Below are positions 7,967-16,225 of a DNA stretch of 54,863 nt, one piece after another. This DNA is from Candidatus Bathyarchaeota archaeon (GTDB lineage: Archaea; Thermoproteota; Bathyarchaeia; TCS64). Each line of letters opens with the position of its first letter. Positions within the stretch are counted from its first letter, which is position 1. The position numbers and the translations under genes were made by a program. Location: contig JAGTRB010000014.1 of NCBI GenBank assembly GCA_018396865.1, positions 1 through 54,863 of the forward strand, written 5' to 3'. The notes under the pieces were generated by a model that saw only the letters and a program-made list of their open reading frames with translations, was not told the origin of the DNA and made no database searches.

Positions 7967-9640
7967 ATGAATAGAGATGTGTTCGACATCGTAATTAAGA
8001 ATGGAAAAATATTCGATGGTACGGGAAATCCCTGGTTCAGGGCGAATATAGGCATCAAGAATGGGATCATCTCTAAAATAACTCGTAAAGAGGATATCAA
8101 AGCTGAAAGGGTTATAGACGCCCGAGGAAAAGCAGTCATGCCCGGAATCGTGGACCTCCACACCCACACGGACTTCTCCATAACATGGAATAACAGGGCA
8201 AAAAATAGGCTAAGGCAGGGGATCACCACCGACGTCGTAGGCAATTGTGGCCTATCTTCCTACGGCTTCAAGAGGGGATTTGAGGGAAAGATTAGCGGAT
8301 GGCTTTCCTCAATGGCTGGAAAGCATATCGAGGTAGATTGGAACACCCTAGCCCAGTGGCGAAGAAAGCTAGAGAGTATTGGAATAGGGAACAATATAGT
8401 CCCATTCATTGGGTTTGGCACTGTGAGGAGGAGCGTTATGGGAGATGAAGGCGAGGGGGGAGAGAGAAATGAGCCTGAGGAACATGAACTGGATGAGATG
8501 AGAACCCTTGTGGAGGAGGCGATGAGAGAGGGCGCCTTCGGATTGACAACAGGATTAGAATATGCTCCACAACGCAATGCCTACACTGAAGAGATAATAT
8601 CTCTTGCTAAGGTTGCATCCTCTTATGGCGGCTGCTACATGTCCCACATAAGATCGGAGGATGACTTCCTCATCGAAGCCGTTGAGGAATTCATCAGGAT
8701 CTGTCTCGAAGCGGATATACCTGGCTGCATATCTCACCATAAGGCATGTAATCCAAGGGTTTGGGGAAAGTCCAAGGAGACCCTGAGACGGATAAATGAA
8801 GCAAGGAATAGGGGTTTAGAGATTATCTGCGATACATATCCATGGCTTTATGTGGCCGTCCGTAATGTTGGGCTCTTCTTCCTGAAGCCAGGAGATTCAA
8901 TCGAGGCTAAGAGAGACGACATCCTTAGATCTATGAAAAACGAGGAGGAATGGATGAAGCTGAAGAATGATGCAAAGATGAGATATGAAGAAGAGAGGAA
9001 ATGGATAGAGGAAACCCGGGAAAAGCTTAAGAGAAGAGGCACCCCAGGTAGGATCCCCTGGGATCCCACAACCTATTACATCATCGTCTATTCGAAGAGA
9101 TTTCCCGAACTAGAGGGGAGGAACTTCACAGAGGCGGCCAAGATGCTGGGCATCGAAGACCCCTGGGACGCGATGAGAAGGCTGTACCTGGCCGATGAAG
9201 GAACAACCTGCGTAGCCATGGGCAGCATGGATGAGGAAGATCTCATAGAAATCCTTAAGGCACCCTTCACAGCGGTCTCCACCGACGCATCGGCTGAGGA
9301 CGAGCCCAGATCTCTTCATCCAAGAGGTTATGGCACCTATCCCCTACTCTTCGAGAGATATGTCAGAGATAAGGCTGTGCTCAGTTTGGAGGAGGCTGTC
9401 CGTAAAATAACATCGCTCCCGGCAGGCTTCCTCGGGCTTGAAGATAGGGGCCTGATAAGAGAAGGTTTCTGGGCCGATCTGGTCGTATTCGACCCATCCA
9501 TGATAGAGAACAGGGCTACATACACTGAGCCAACATCATATCCGATCGGTATCTCCCATGTACTGGTTAACGGAGAACTCGCTGTAGACAACGGAGAGTT
9601 CACCGAGTCCTTGAGTGGAAGGGTCCTAATCCATAGATAA
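7967..9640 (+). CDS. N-acyl-D-amino-acid deacylase (D-aminoacylase)
   Basis: A 557-residue metal-dependent amidohydrolase. The N-terminal beta domain (FDIVIKNGKIFDGTGNPWFR) is followed by PGIVDLHTHTDFS with the H-x-H metal pair, LRQGITTDVVGNCGLS with the conserved Cys, YMSHIRSEDD and CISHHKACN with metal-binding histidines, and AVSTDASAEDEP with the catalytic Asp. HPRGYGTYPLLFERYV and the GLIREG-FWADLVVFDP tail are hallmarks of D-aminoacylases. The length fits the family. It hydrolyses N-acyl-D-amino acids to carboxylate and free D-amino acid. A strong GAGGAGGG site lies just upstream. Compared with the copy at 4401-6164 this one keeps the canonical motifs. Confidence 0.9.
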   Translation: MNRDVFDIVIKNGKIFDGTGNPWFRANIGIKNGIISKITRKEDIKAERVIDARGKAVMPGIVDLHTHTDFSITWNNRAKNRLRQGITTDVVGNCGLSSYGFKRGFEGKISGWLSSMAGKHIEVDWNTLAQWRRKLESIGIGNNIVPFIGFGTVRRSVMGDEGEGGERNEPEEHELDEMRTLVEEAMREGAFGLTTGLEYAPQRNAYTEEIISLAKVASSYGGCYMSHIRSEDDFLIEAVEEFIRICLEADIPGCISHHKACNPRVWGKSKETLRRINEARNRGLEIICDTYPWLYVAVRNVGLFFLKPGDSIEAKRDDILRSMKNEEEWMKLKNDAKMRYEEERKWIEETREKLKRRGTPGRIPWDPTTYYIIVYSKRFPELEGRNFTEAAKMLGIEDPWDAMRRLYLADEGTTCVAMGSMDEEDLIEILKAPFTAVSTDASAEDEPRSLHPRGYGTYPLLFERYVRDKAVLSLEEAVRKITSLPAGFLGLEDRGLIREGFWADLVVFDPSMIENRATYTEPTSYPIGISHVLVNGELAVDNGEFTESLSGRVLIHR

Positions 9641-9746
9641 TATTCAAATCATAAAAGGGATATAAAACTGATAATTTGAATATTGTTGCCCATGTTCATC
9701 GGGATCTTGATGGCTACCTCAAGGGCCTTTCAACCCTATAGCCAGG

Positions 9747-10859
9747 TTAAGCTTTTTGTTTGATGTAAGCTATTTGGCCCTGTTGGATGATCTCCACATT
9801 AAGTGGAGAAGACAGGGATCTTAGGTGTCTTATAACGTTATAAGAATCCTCAGATATCATGGGTAAACCTGTTCTATCTGTTCTCGTCGGTAAAATCTCG
9901 ACCTTAGGTGTTTTCACATCATCTATAAAAACCCTCACCATGAAAGCCTCGTTAAGATATGCTTCACATCTAGCTATATCCCACTCAACCTGCATAGCGA
10001 AATTTCCGAGGCTATAAAATATGTATTTTCCCTTATAGCTCTCTATTGACTGAGCAGTGTGGGGATGATGCCCGATGATCATATCCGCCCCCGCATCGAT
10101 CATCTCGTGACCGAGCCTCATCTGACTCTCACTCGGGGTATCCTCGTATTCTCTACCCCAGTGAATCGAGACTATCAGGAAGTCCGCCTCATCTTTCACA
10201 TGCTTGATATGCTCCCTCAGCATCTTGACATCTTCCTCCATAGGCAACTCGTATATCTTGGGAAGAGAGGCATAACCCTGCCTCAGATCCGTGGGAAGCC
10301 TTTGAGTCTCGAACTCGTAGATTATCTTGCTTCTTATGGCCGCAACACCAGGAATATCAAAGCCCGCGACGCCTGCGAGGGGGAAAACCGTGGCAAAGCC
10401 GAGGAAAGCTAATCTAAGTCCATCCACATCAAAGAAGACAGGGGCCAAGGCATCCTCCAGGTTCATCCCCGCGCCCACATGCTTCACCCCCGCCTCATCT
10501 AAGACCTTCAAGGTCTCAGAGAAAGCCGAGTCACCATAATCGAAGACATGATTATTGGCCAACGAAACTATGTCTATTCCAAGATTCTTGAGACCCCCGC
10601 CGTTTTCGGGGTCTGCTCTAAACCTGTAGGTAGTTGGCCTTGAGGGATAATATGGTTTATTCTCGGCGAGAGTCGTTTCGAGATTTGCGAGGGCGATATC
10701 GGCCTCTCTAAGCCAGTCCAATATGAGGGTTGATTTCGTCGCTTCTGCGTGTTGCCTCATAGCGGCCTCGAACGAGGGGAAATGCTCATTTTTATTCTCG
10801 TATCTTCCCAGATACAACCCGCTGAACTCCACATCTCCCACAGCAACCAGACAAACCAT
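9747..10859 (-). CDS. CapA/PgsA-like metallophosphatase superfamily protein
   Basis: About 370 residues of the PGA_cap family. Visible motifs are VGDVEFSG at the start (metal-binding Asp), IALANLETTLAENKPYYPS (the family's N-x-E signature), VSLANNHVFDYG (the NNH motif), FLIVSIHWGREYEDTPSESQ and MIIGHHPHTAQSIESYKGKY with the GHHPH motif. Family members are linked to poly-gamma-glutamate synthesis or release, but no PgsB/PgsC partners are nearby and there is no signal peptide, so it is probably a cytosolic phosphoesterase-like enzyme of unknown substrate. ATG at 10859 follows GAGAGGTTGA; a TTG lies 6 nt upstream. A small RHH-like gene lies 20-odd bases upstream on the same strand. Confidence 0.85.
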   Translation of the reverse strand: MVCLVAVGDVEFSGLYLGRYENKNEHFPSFEAAMRQHAEATKSTLILDWLREADIALANLETTLAENKPYYPSRPTTYRFRADPENGGGLKNLGIDIVSLANNHVFDYGDSAFSETLKVLDEAGVKHVGAGMNLEDALAPVFFDVDGLRLAFLGFATVFPLAGVAGFDIPGVAAIRSKIIYEFETQRLPTDLRQGYASLPKIYELPMEEDVKMLREHIKHVKDEADFLIVSIHWGREYEDTPSESQMRLGHEMIDAGADMIIGHHPHTAQSIESYKGKYIFYSLGNFAMQVEWDIARCEAYLNEAFMVRVFIDDVKTPKVEILPTRTDRTGLPMISEDSYNVIRHLRSLSSPLNVEIIQQGQIAYIKQKA

Positions 10860-10881
10860 GCTCAATCAACCTCTCATAATC

Positions 10882-11091
10882 CTATTTTATAGAGGAATTT
10901 GACCCCTTTCTCATCCAAGTCTGTAAGCGTCCTATCTCTAGACCCTTTCTTTTCAGTAGATCTAGTGCTGCATAGTTTACGAACTCTTCAACGCTCTTGA
11001 ATCCCAGCTCAGGATAATCCCTTATCAATGTAGAGATCATCTTAAGAGTTCTACTATCTACCTTAACCTCGTTTGAAATTTCATCCACCAA
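10882..11091 (-). CDS. Small RHH-like archaeal protein
   Basis: A 69-residue protein (69 from TTG; a GTG follows one codon later). The pattern VKVDSRTLKMISTLIRDYPE followed by LGFKSVEEFVNYAALDLLKRK matches small archaeal ribbon-helix-helix-like proteins in which a strand is followed by two helices. It lies just upstream of the CapA-like gene on the same strand, so it may be the operon's regulator. There is no PIN partner, so I do not call it an antitoxin. Confidence 0.6.
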   Translation of the reverse strand: MVDEISNEVKVDSRTLKMISTLIRDYPELGFKSVEEFVNYAALDLLKRKGLEIGRLQTWMRKGSNSSIK

Positions 11092-11337
11092 TTTTACCAG
11101 AAATAGTTATACGAGGAAATTAAAAAAATTTCTGATTATACAGCGTATAATCGGTTAACTGGATCTCTCCTAGGTGGAATTTTAGGATAGATATGAACCT
11201 AGTTTCTTAAGGCACCCCACAGCCATATCATCCATGGTATGCATCACTAAGGCTTGGTTCTGTTCAAATCATTAAAATCAAAACTCGAGCCTTTATATGA
11301 AATCCTAATTCGTAGGACTCTCAAAACTAATGGAAAC

Positions 11338-11345
11338 CTTTATAT
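11338..11345 (+). promoter_or_regulatory. TATA box for the M20 peptidase homologue
   Basis: CTTTATAT, centred about 35 nt before the ATG at 11377, puts the transcription start near 11368 and leaves a leader of about 9 nt, typical of archaeal leaderless or nearly leaderless messages. A second CTTTATAT occurs at 11291-11298. Confidence 0.55.
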
Positions 11346-11376
11346 GTACTAAAATAAATTCAATAATAGAAGTGAT

Positions 11377-12756
11377 ATGAATTTAAATGAACTTTATGAA
11401 TATATAGATGATCATAGAGAGGAGTATATTGAAAAGCTCCGAGGGTTGCTTATGCAGCCTACTATAGCCGGGGAGAGAAAGGGAATTATGGAGTCTGCGA
11501 ATATGGTGCTGAGCTTCATAAGGGAGACCGGAGCCGAGGCAGAGCTTATTCCGACGAAGGGGGAGGGGAGCCCAGTCATTTATGGAAAGCTCATCGGAGA
11601 CCGAGCGAAGAGAACTATAGTCGCTTACCAGATGTATGACACCCAGCCCGTCATAGACCCTGAATTGTGGATATCCCCACCCTTCGAGGCAAGGATCGTC
11701 GATGATAAGATCATCGCAAGGGGTGCAATCAACAGCAAGGGCCCCCTAATGGCTGAGCTTATGGCCATTAGGGCGGTTAAAGAGGCTACAGGAGAAATGC
11801 CTGTTAACATAATCTTCACCTTCGACGGGGAGGAGGAGGTGGGGAGCTGGCAGTTAAGGCACTTCCTGAGGGAGCAGCCAGAGCGGCTTAAAGGGGCTGA
11901 GTGCGTCTGGATGCCCGGGGTCTTCTCGAGGCACTACAAAAATACGATGATGAGCCTAGGCTCTAAGGGCTGCATCGACTTCCAGTTAAGCATAGATCAT
12001 AAGAGGCCCGAGATACATTCCAGCTGCGCCCCGATCGTCGAGAACCCAGCCTGGCGCCTCGTCTGGGCCCTCAACAGCATGAAGGATTCGGAAGGCCGGG
12101 TGACGATTGAGGGATTCTATGACAACATCATACCCCCAAGCGAGGAGGATATAGAACTGATGAGGAAACTGGTGGAGGCTGGAGAGGAGGAGAGGCTGAG
12201 GAGGCGGTTCGGAATAGAGAGGTTCAGAAAAGACCTTCACGGCCTAGAGCTATTTAAGGAGTACCTCTTCCAGCCTACATTGACAATAAACGGGCTGAGC
12301 AGCGGGTATGTAGGCCCAGCAGCCATGACCATAAACCCAGGGTGGGCCAGGGCAAACCTAGATATCCGGCTGGTCCTAGGGATGGACGCTGATGACATCT
12401 GGGAGAAGATAGGGAGGCACTTGAAGAAGCACGGTTTTGATGATGTTGAGATGAGACTCACAGGTTGGAAGGCTAACGCATCAAAGTCGCCGTTGAACAC
12501 AAACATAGCCAGGGCCTGGAGGAATGCCATAAAGAGCGCGGGGTTCAACGACCCCATCATCTACCCAATGGGAGCAGGAACAGGCCCATACATGTATTAT
12601 ACCGCACCTCCTCTGAACCTAGCCGCGGCTTCGGCGGGAAGCTCCGACATGCCTCCCCACCACGCCCATGCACCTAACGAGTACATAACAACAGAGGAAT
12701 ATATCACGACGACGAAGATGGCCGCCACCTTTCTTATAGAATATGGAAAACTTTAG
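11377..12756 (+). CDS. M20-family metallopeptidase homologue with altered metal site
   Basis: A 459-residue cytoplasmic protein with the M20 layout: catalytic domain, dimerisation domain (about 190-310) and a C-terminal return to the catalytic domain. In place of the usual NHYDVQP motif it has YQMYDTQPV (Met86 where the first metal His is expected, Asp88 kept). In place of RGAxDxKG it has RGAINSKGP (Asn119 for the bridging Asp). The EEE at 152-154 keeps the catalytic Glu pair, the Asp expected near 178-180 is not seen (CVWMPG), and the C-terminal His is present in HAPNEYITTEEY. Such proteins are normally aminoacylases or dipeptidases using two zinc ions. This copy may bind one metal or none, or belong to a distinct subfamily. 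It stands alone with its own promoter. Confidence 0.85.
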   Translation: MNLNELYEYIDDHREEYIEKLRGLLMQPTIAGERKGIMESANMVLSFIRETGAEAELIPTKGEGSPVIYGKLIGDRAKRTIVAYQMYDTQPVIDPELWISPPFEARIVDDKIIARGAINSKGPLMAELMAIRAVKEATGEMPVNIIFTFDGEEEVGSWQLRHFLREQPERLKGAECVWMPGVFSRHYKNTMMSLGSKGCIDFQLSIDHKRPEIHSSCAPIVENPAWRLVWALNSMKDSEGRVTIEGFYDNIIPPSEEDIELMRKLVEAGEEERLRRRFGIERFRKDLHGLELFKEYLFQPTLTINGLSSGYVGPAAMTINPGWARANLDIRLVLGMDADDIWEKIGRHLKKHGFDDVEMRLTGWKANASKSPLNTNIARAWRNAIKSAGFNDPIIYPMGAGTGPYMYYTAPPLNLAAASAGSSDMPPHHAHAPNEYITTEEYITTTKMAATFLIEYGKL

Positions 12757-13088
12757 AGACACCCCTTTTCTTACATAAAAAAAGGAAGTTAATTAGATAT
12801 TTTGAATGTAATTTTTTAAACATATTTTATTGTAGTACAAAAATTTACCATAATTAACCCGATAAAGATATTTAGATCTCTCGGAAAAAATCAAAATAAT
12901 TAGCAAAATATATAAGTAATTAGATAAGGTTATTATAATGAGAATGTATCAAATCTTGTTAAAAGTTGTTATTGGATTGAGGTGGTCACATAATTAACTT
13001 ATGCTTCCTAAATTAATCCGGAGTTAATATAAAGATGGGGCAAAAACCTTTAAATAAGAATATAAACAATAAATAGGAGGTCTTGAAA
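12757..13088 (+). promoter_or_regulatory. AT-rich spacer with promoter of the four-gene membrane operon
   Basis: No gene is seen in this roughly 330-bp, very AT-rich stretch. CTTTAAATA at 13048-13056 is a good TATA box, and AGGAGG at 13075-13080 precedes the first gene. Because AGGAGG is only 2 nt before the TTG at 13083 but 8 nt before a second in-frame TTG at 13089, the latter is the better start. Confidence 0.5.
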
Positions 13089-13847
13089 TTGCTAAAATCC
13101 GGAACTGCCTCAGCTTTTGTGTTTTTAGTAATCTCTTTTGCAATATTCACCTACTACCTCTACAGGTCTGTTCGAGGAAAGGCTCCGAGGATCCGGACCA
13201 TACCGGGACTGGAGGCATTTAAAGAGGTCATAGGTAGGGCGGTGGAGACGGGTAGACCCGTCTATTACTCCACGGGTGTGGGGCGTCTGACAGGAGGAGA
13301 CATGTCGATGACGGTGGCAGGTCTCAGCCTCCTAGGATACGCTGCTCAATTATCTTCAAGCTATGGAGCCCGCTTCCATTATATCGCTGCAGCAGCTCCG
13401 GAGGTGGTTCCAATAGCCGAGGATATGATAAAGACTGCCTATAGGGAGAATTACAGGGAGGATCAGATCACCTATGTTCCATCTCAGCCAGCCCTAAAGT
13501 CGACGGTCGCCGGGACATACGAGCGGGAGAGGCCCGCGGCCAATTTCGTATTGGGGGCTCTTTACTGGGAGACGGTCGTTCTATGCGAGGCTGGTGCTAG
13601 GGCCGGTGCGATGCAGATAGGAGGAACCGGCAGACTCTATCAGGTTCCCTTCATAGCCTCGCTGTGCGACTTCTCTCTAATAGGAGAGGAGCTACTGGCA
13701 GCTGGGGCTTATGTCTCTAAGGAGCTCGCCATGCTGGGCTCTATACAGGCATCCGACGTTTTAAGGGCAGTCATCGTGGGTCTCTCAATCCTCATCATGC
13801 TTGGAAGTATCCTTAGGGTGAACATTCCTCAGCTGCTTGGGATGTGA
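13089..13847 (+). CDS. Membrane-anchored DUF6754-like protein, cassette gene 1
   Basis: About 252 residues. One N-terminal membrane segment (SAFVFLVISFAIFTYYLY) and one C-terminal segment (VLRAVIVGLSILIMLGSIL) flank a soluble domain of about 180 residues. That domain contains conserved-looking blocks: GRPVYYSTGVGRLTGGDMSM, the Ala-rich FHYIAAAAPEVVPIAEDMI, and GARAGAMQIGGTGRLYQVPF. It resembles the uncharacterised family DUF6754, from memory and pattern. No catalytic motif is recognisable. It is the first of four genes joined by 4-nt or short overlaps, which suggests a fixed membrane complex. The start is TTG, chosen by distance to AGGAGG. Confidence 0.7.
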   Translation: MLKSGTASAFVFLVISFAIFTYYLYRSVRGKAPRIRTIPGLEAFKEVIGRAVETGRPVYYSTGVGRLTGGDMSMTVAGLSLLGYAAQLSSSYGARFHYIAAAAPEVVPIAEDMIKTAYRENYREDQITYVPSQPALKSTVAGTYERERPAANFVLGALYWETVVLCEAGARAGAMQIGGTGRLYQVPFIASLCDFSLIGEELLAAGAYVSKELAMLGSIQASDVLRAVIVGLSILIMLGSILRVNIPQLLGM

Positions 13848-14476
13848 GAGATATGGGTGCGATGAACTGGGTTAGATCAAAGGAAGTCCCACTGATAATT
13901 TTCGCTATATTTTTCTTTGCCTCTATTGGAGGATACTACATTGATGTACCTATAATTTCGAGGATAAATACTGAGCTCGCTGACTGGGTTACAATAATGG
14001 TGAACATAGCTTTAGGAACTGGCCTTATAGCATTAATTCTTTACCATAGAAGAAGAATCGTGCAAAGGGCGAGAGGATATCAGCTTAGCTTCATCATATT
14101 TGTTGCTATAATGGTGATGTTCATAGCAATGTATTCTGGTCCAGATATAAGCGGATGGTTATATGGTAAGGTATTTACAAGCATGCAGACAGCGGTCATA
14201 TGTTTTGCTCTCTTCTATGAGATCAGTGGGGCCTATAGAGCCTTTAGAGTTAGGAATATCGAGGCCTTCCTACTGATGATCTCAGGTTTCATCCTGATAA
14301 TGAACTTCGCACCAGTCTATGAGTCCGCCTTCCCAGCCTTCGGAGAACTACCTAGATGGATCTTGAGCGTTCCGGCGATGGGGGCGAGCCGAGGAATCTT
14401 GATAGGTGTAGGAATTGGGACCATCGCCTTGGCGGTGAGGATCCTCCTAGGATATGAGAAGCTTTACACGAGGTGA
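13844..14476 (+). CDS. Six-helix membrane protein, cassette gene 2
   Basis: 210 residues with about six membrane helices, including VPLIIFAIFFFASIGGYYI, VTIMVNIALGTGLIALILY, LSFIIFVAIMVMFIAMY, TAVICFALFYEISGAY and ILIGVGIGTIALAVRILL. A basic loop (HRRRIVQRARGY) follows the second helix and is probably cytoplasmic. The GTG start overlaps the stop of gene 1 (GTGA); an ATG 9 nt later is an alternative. I recognise no named family. It is likely the integral partner of the DUF6754-like protein. Confidence 0.7.
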   Translation: MRDMGAMNWVRSKEVPLIIFAIFFFASIGGYYIDVPIISRINTELADWVTIMVNIALGTGLIALILYHRRRIVQRARGYQLSFIIFVAIMVMFIAMYSGPDISGWLYGKVFTSMQTAVICFALFYEISGAYRAFRVRNIEAFLLMISGFILIMNFAPVYESAFPAFGELPRWILSVPAMGASRGILIGVGIGTIALAVRILLGYEKLYTR

Positions 14477-15300
14477 AGAGGTTGGCATTGAAGGTGCTCG
14501 GCCAGAATTATCGTCAGATAATATTTATCATAGTGCTTATAGGTTGCTTTTTCCCAGCTTTCTTTCCGATAGGCTTACCGATCTCGACGAGCCCGCTAAC
14601 AGTAAAAGCTTACAGGTTTATAGAGGCCCTGAAAGCTGATGACCTGGTTTTGGTTTCAATAGACTATGGACCAGGGGGCTGGGCTGAGATAGGCCCAGGC
14701 ATGAACGCCGTAGTCCAGCATCTTTTCTTAAAAAAGGTGAACATAGTCTTCGTTAGCTTTGTAACCGATGGCCCGGCTATGACCGAGAAGTTGCTCAAGG
14801 AGATCGACATAGCCGGGGCCAAGTACGGCGTGAACTATGCGATCCTGGGATATATGCCCGGAGATGAAGTCGCCATGGCAGCTTTCGCGGAGAACCCTCT
14901 AAGAATAACTAAAGACTATTACGGAAACGAGATAGGTCAACTCGACATCATGAAGAAGATAACGACGATAGGTGATTTCAAACTTTACATACCCGCGCAT
15001 ATAACGGGTCCGGAGCCCTGGATACGTCAATTCTATGGGAAGGTCCAGACAATAATAATGGTGATATCCCCAGCTGCGCTTTCCTTAGTTCAGCCATGGG
15101 TTGACTCTGGCCACCTATACTCCATGATACCTGGGACGAAGGGGGGAGGTGAGTACGAGGTTTTGCTAAGGAAACCAGGGATAGCGACATCTATAATGGA
15201 TGCAACATCCTTAACCCTTACTCTAGTAATGGTCCTCATCATTATAGGTAACATCGTGTATCGTAAGGAGAGATCAAAAGAAGTTAGAGGAGGTGGTTAA
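14473..15300 (+). CDS. Membrane-anchored protein with large soluble domain, cassette gene 3
   Basis: 275 residues, starting at a GTG that overlaps the previous stop by 4 nt. An N-terminal membrane helix (IIFIIVLIGCFFPAFFPIGL) and a C-terminal one (SLTLTLVMVLIIIGNIVY) enclose an extracytoplasmic-looking domain of about 190 residues. The domain has an alternating strand-helix pattern (DDLVLVSIDYGPGGWAEIGP, VNIVFVSFVTDGPAMTEKLL, YGVNYAILGYMPGDEVAM), suggesting an alpha/beta fold, and ends with MIPGTKGGGEYEVLLRKPG. No family is recognised. Same topology as gene 1: two anchors around a soluble core. Confidence 0.7.
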   Translation: MKRLALKVLGQNYRQIIFIIVLIGCFFPAFFPIGLPISTSPLTVKAYRFIEALKADDLVLVSIDYGPGGWAEIGPGMNAVVQHLFLKKVNIVFVSFVTDGPAMTEKLLKEIDIAGAKYGVNYAILGYMPGDEVAMAAFAENPLRITKDYYGNEIGQLDIMKKITTIGDFKLYIPAHITGPEPWIRQFYGKVQTIIMVISPAALSLVQPWVDSGHLYSMIPGTKGGGEYEVLLRKPGIATSIMDATSLTLTLVMVLIIIGNIVYRKERSKEVRGGG

Positions 15301-15301
15301 T

Positions 15302-15964
15302 ATGGATATAATGACAGATATAATTATAGCCTTGTTTACGCTAATGGCTTGGAGTATGCTATATAGAGAGAACTTTTTCTACAACATAGTTGAAAATCTC
15401 ATCATAGGATTTGGTATGGGCTACACTCTATACATAATGATCACCACTTTAGGTAGGGTATTGTACACACCTTTAATGGGAGGAAGGTGGACACTAATAA
15501 TACCAACCATATTAGGTTTTCTGCTATATACAGCGATCTCTGAAAGGTATAGATTCCTCAGCAGATGGGGCGCTGCAGCCATCACCGGGAGCGGGCTGGG
15601 GTTCGCCGTGAGCAGAGCCATACCGGTGCAGATCCTCGGACAGGTAAAAATGTTCTATATTAAGCTTGATGGATCAGATGCGTTCGGAATAATAAATTGG
15701 ATCATAATATCTATAACAGCAATAACCACAATAATGTATTTCACCTTCACCAGAGAACATAAGGGAATTCTGGGAACTGTAAGTAAAATAGGGAGATGGA
15801 GTATGATGATAGCGTTTGGCGCAACCTTTGGCTCAACCATAGGCGGCGATTTAACTTATGTCATAGAGCGAAGCATCTTCCTATCCAGATACCCTCAAGT
15901 CTATCTCCTCATACCAGCTGCTGCAGTTATTCTATATGATGCTTATAGAAGAAGAAAATCCTAA
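15302..15964 (+). CDS. Polytopic membrane protein, cassette gene 4
   Basis: About 220 residues with some six or seven membrane segments, including IIIALFTLMAWSMLY, LIIGFGMGYTLYIMITTLG, LIIPTILGFLLYTAI, AAAITGSGLGFAVSRAIPV, WSMMIAFGATFGSTIGG and VYLLIPAAAVILYDAY. The ATG at 15302 has GGAGGTGG five bases upstream and is preferred over the GTG at 15293. It overlaps or abuts gene 3 and is followed at once by a T-run, so it ends the cassette. Function unknown; genes 2 and 4 would form the membrane core for the anchored proteins 1 and 3. Confidence 0.7.
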   Translation: MDIMTDIIIALFTLMAWSMLYRENFFYNIVENLIIGFGMGYTLYIMITTLGRVLYTPLMGGRWTLIIPTILGFLLYTAISERYRFLSRWGAAAITGSGLGFAVSRAIPVQILGQVKMFYIKLDGSDAFGIINWIIISITAITTIMYFTFTREHKGILGTVSKIGRWSMMIAFGATFGSTIGGDLTYVIERSIFLSRYPQVYLLIPAAAVILYDAYRRRKS

Positions 15965-15972
15965 TTTTTTTT
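15965..15972 (+). terminator. Oligo-T terminator of the membrane cassette
   Basis: Eight T residues follow directly on the TAA of cassette gene 4. Archaeal transcription commonly stops at such runs, which supports the cassette being a unit that ends here. Confidence 0.5.
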
Positions 15973-16225
15973 AAAATAATTAGCATTGATATGAAAAGGC
16001 ATTGTAGGTGCTTGATGAGAGGTGGTGTTTACACAGAATAGCGGACTTCCTCTTTTGAGATAAAAAGAGTTTTGGCAATGCCACCCCTCCACTCAAACTT
16101 CTAGAAACTGGGTTTGACAATTAAATGGTAAGCTCCCCTATCCCTCTGAGAGGTTGGAAAATTAACTAAGGGGCTGAGGAGCACAAAATCCTTAAGTTGA
16201 CTGCACCCCTTTTGAAGACGGTTGG

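Noticed and set aside
11258-11275. GGTTCTGTTCAAATC resembling a tRNA T-arm
   Set aside because: The flanking bases do not form the 5-bp T-stem, and no acceptor or anticodon arm can be drawn.
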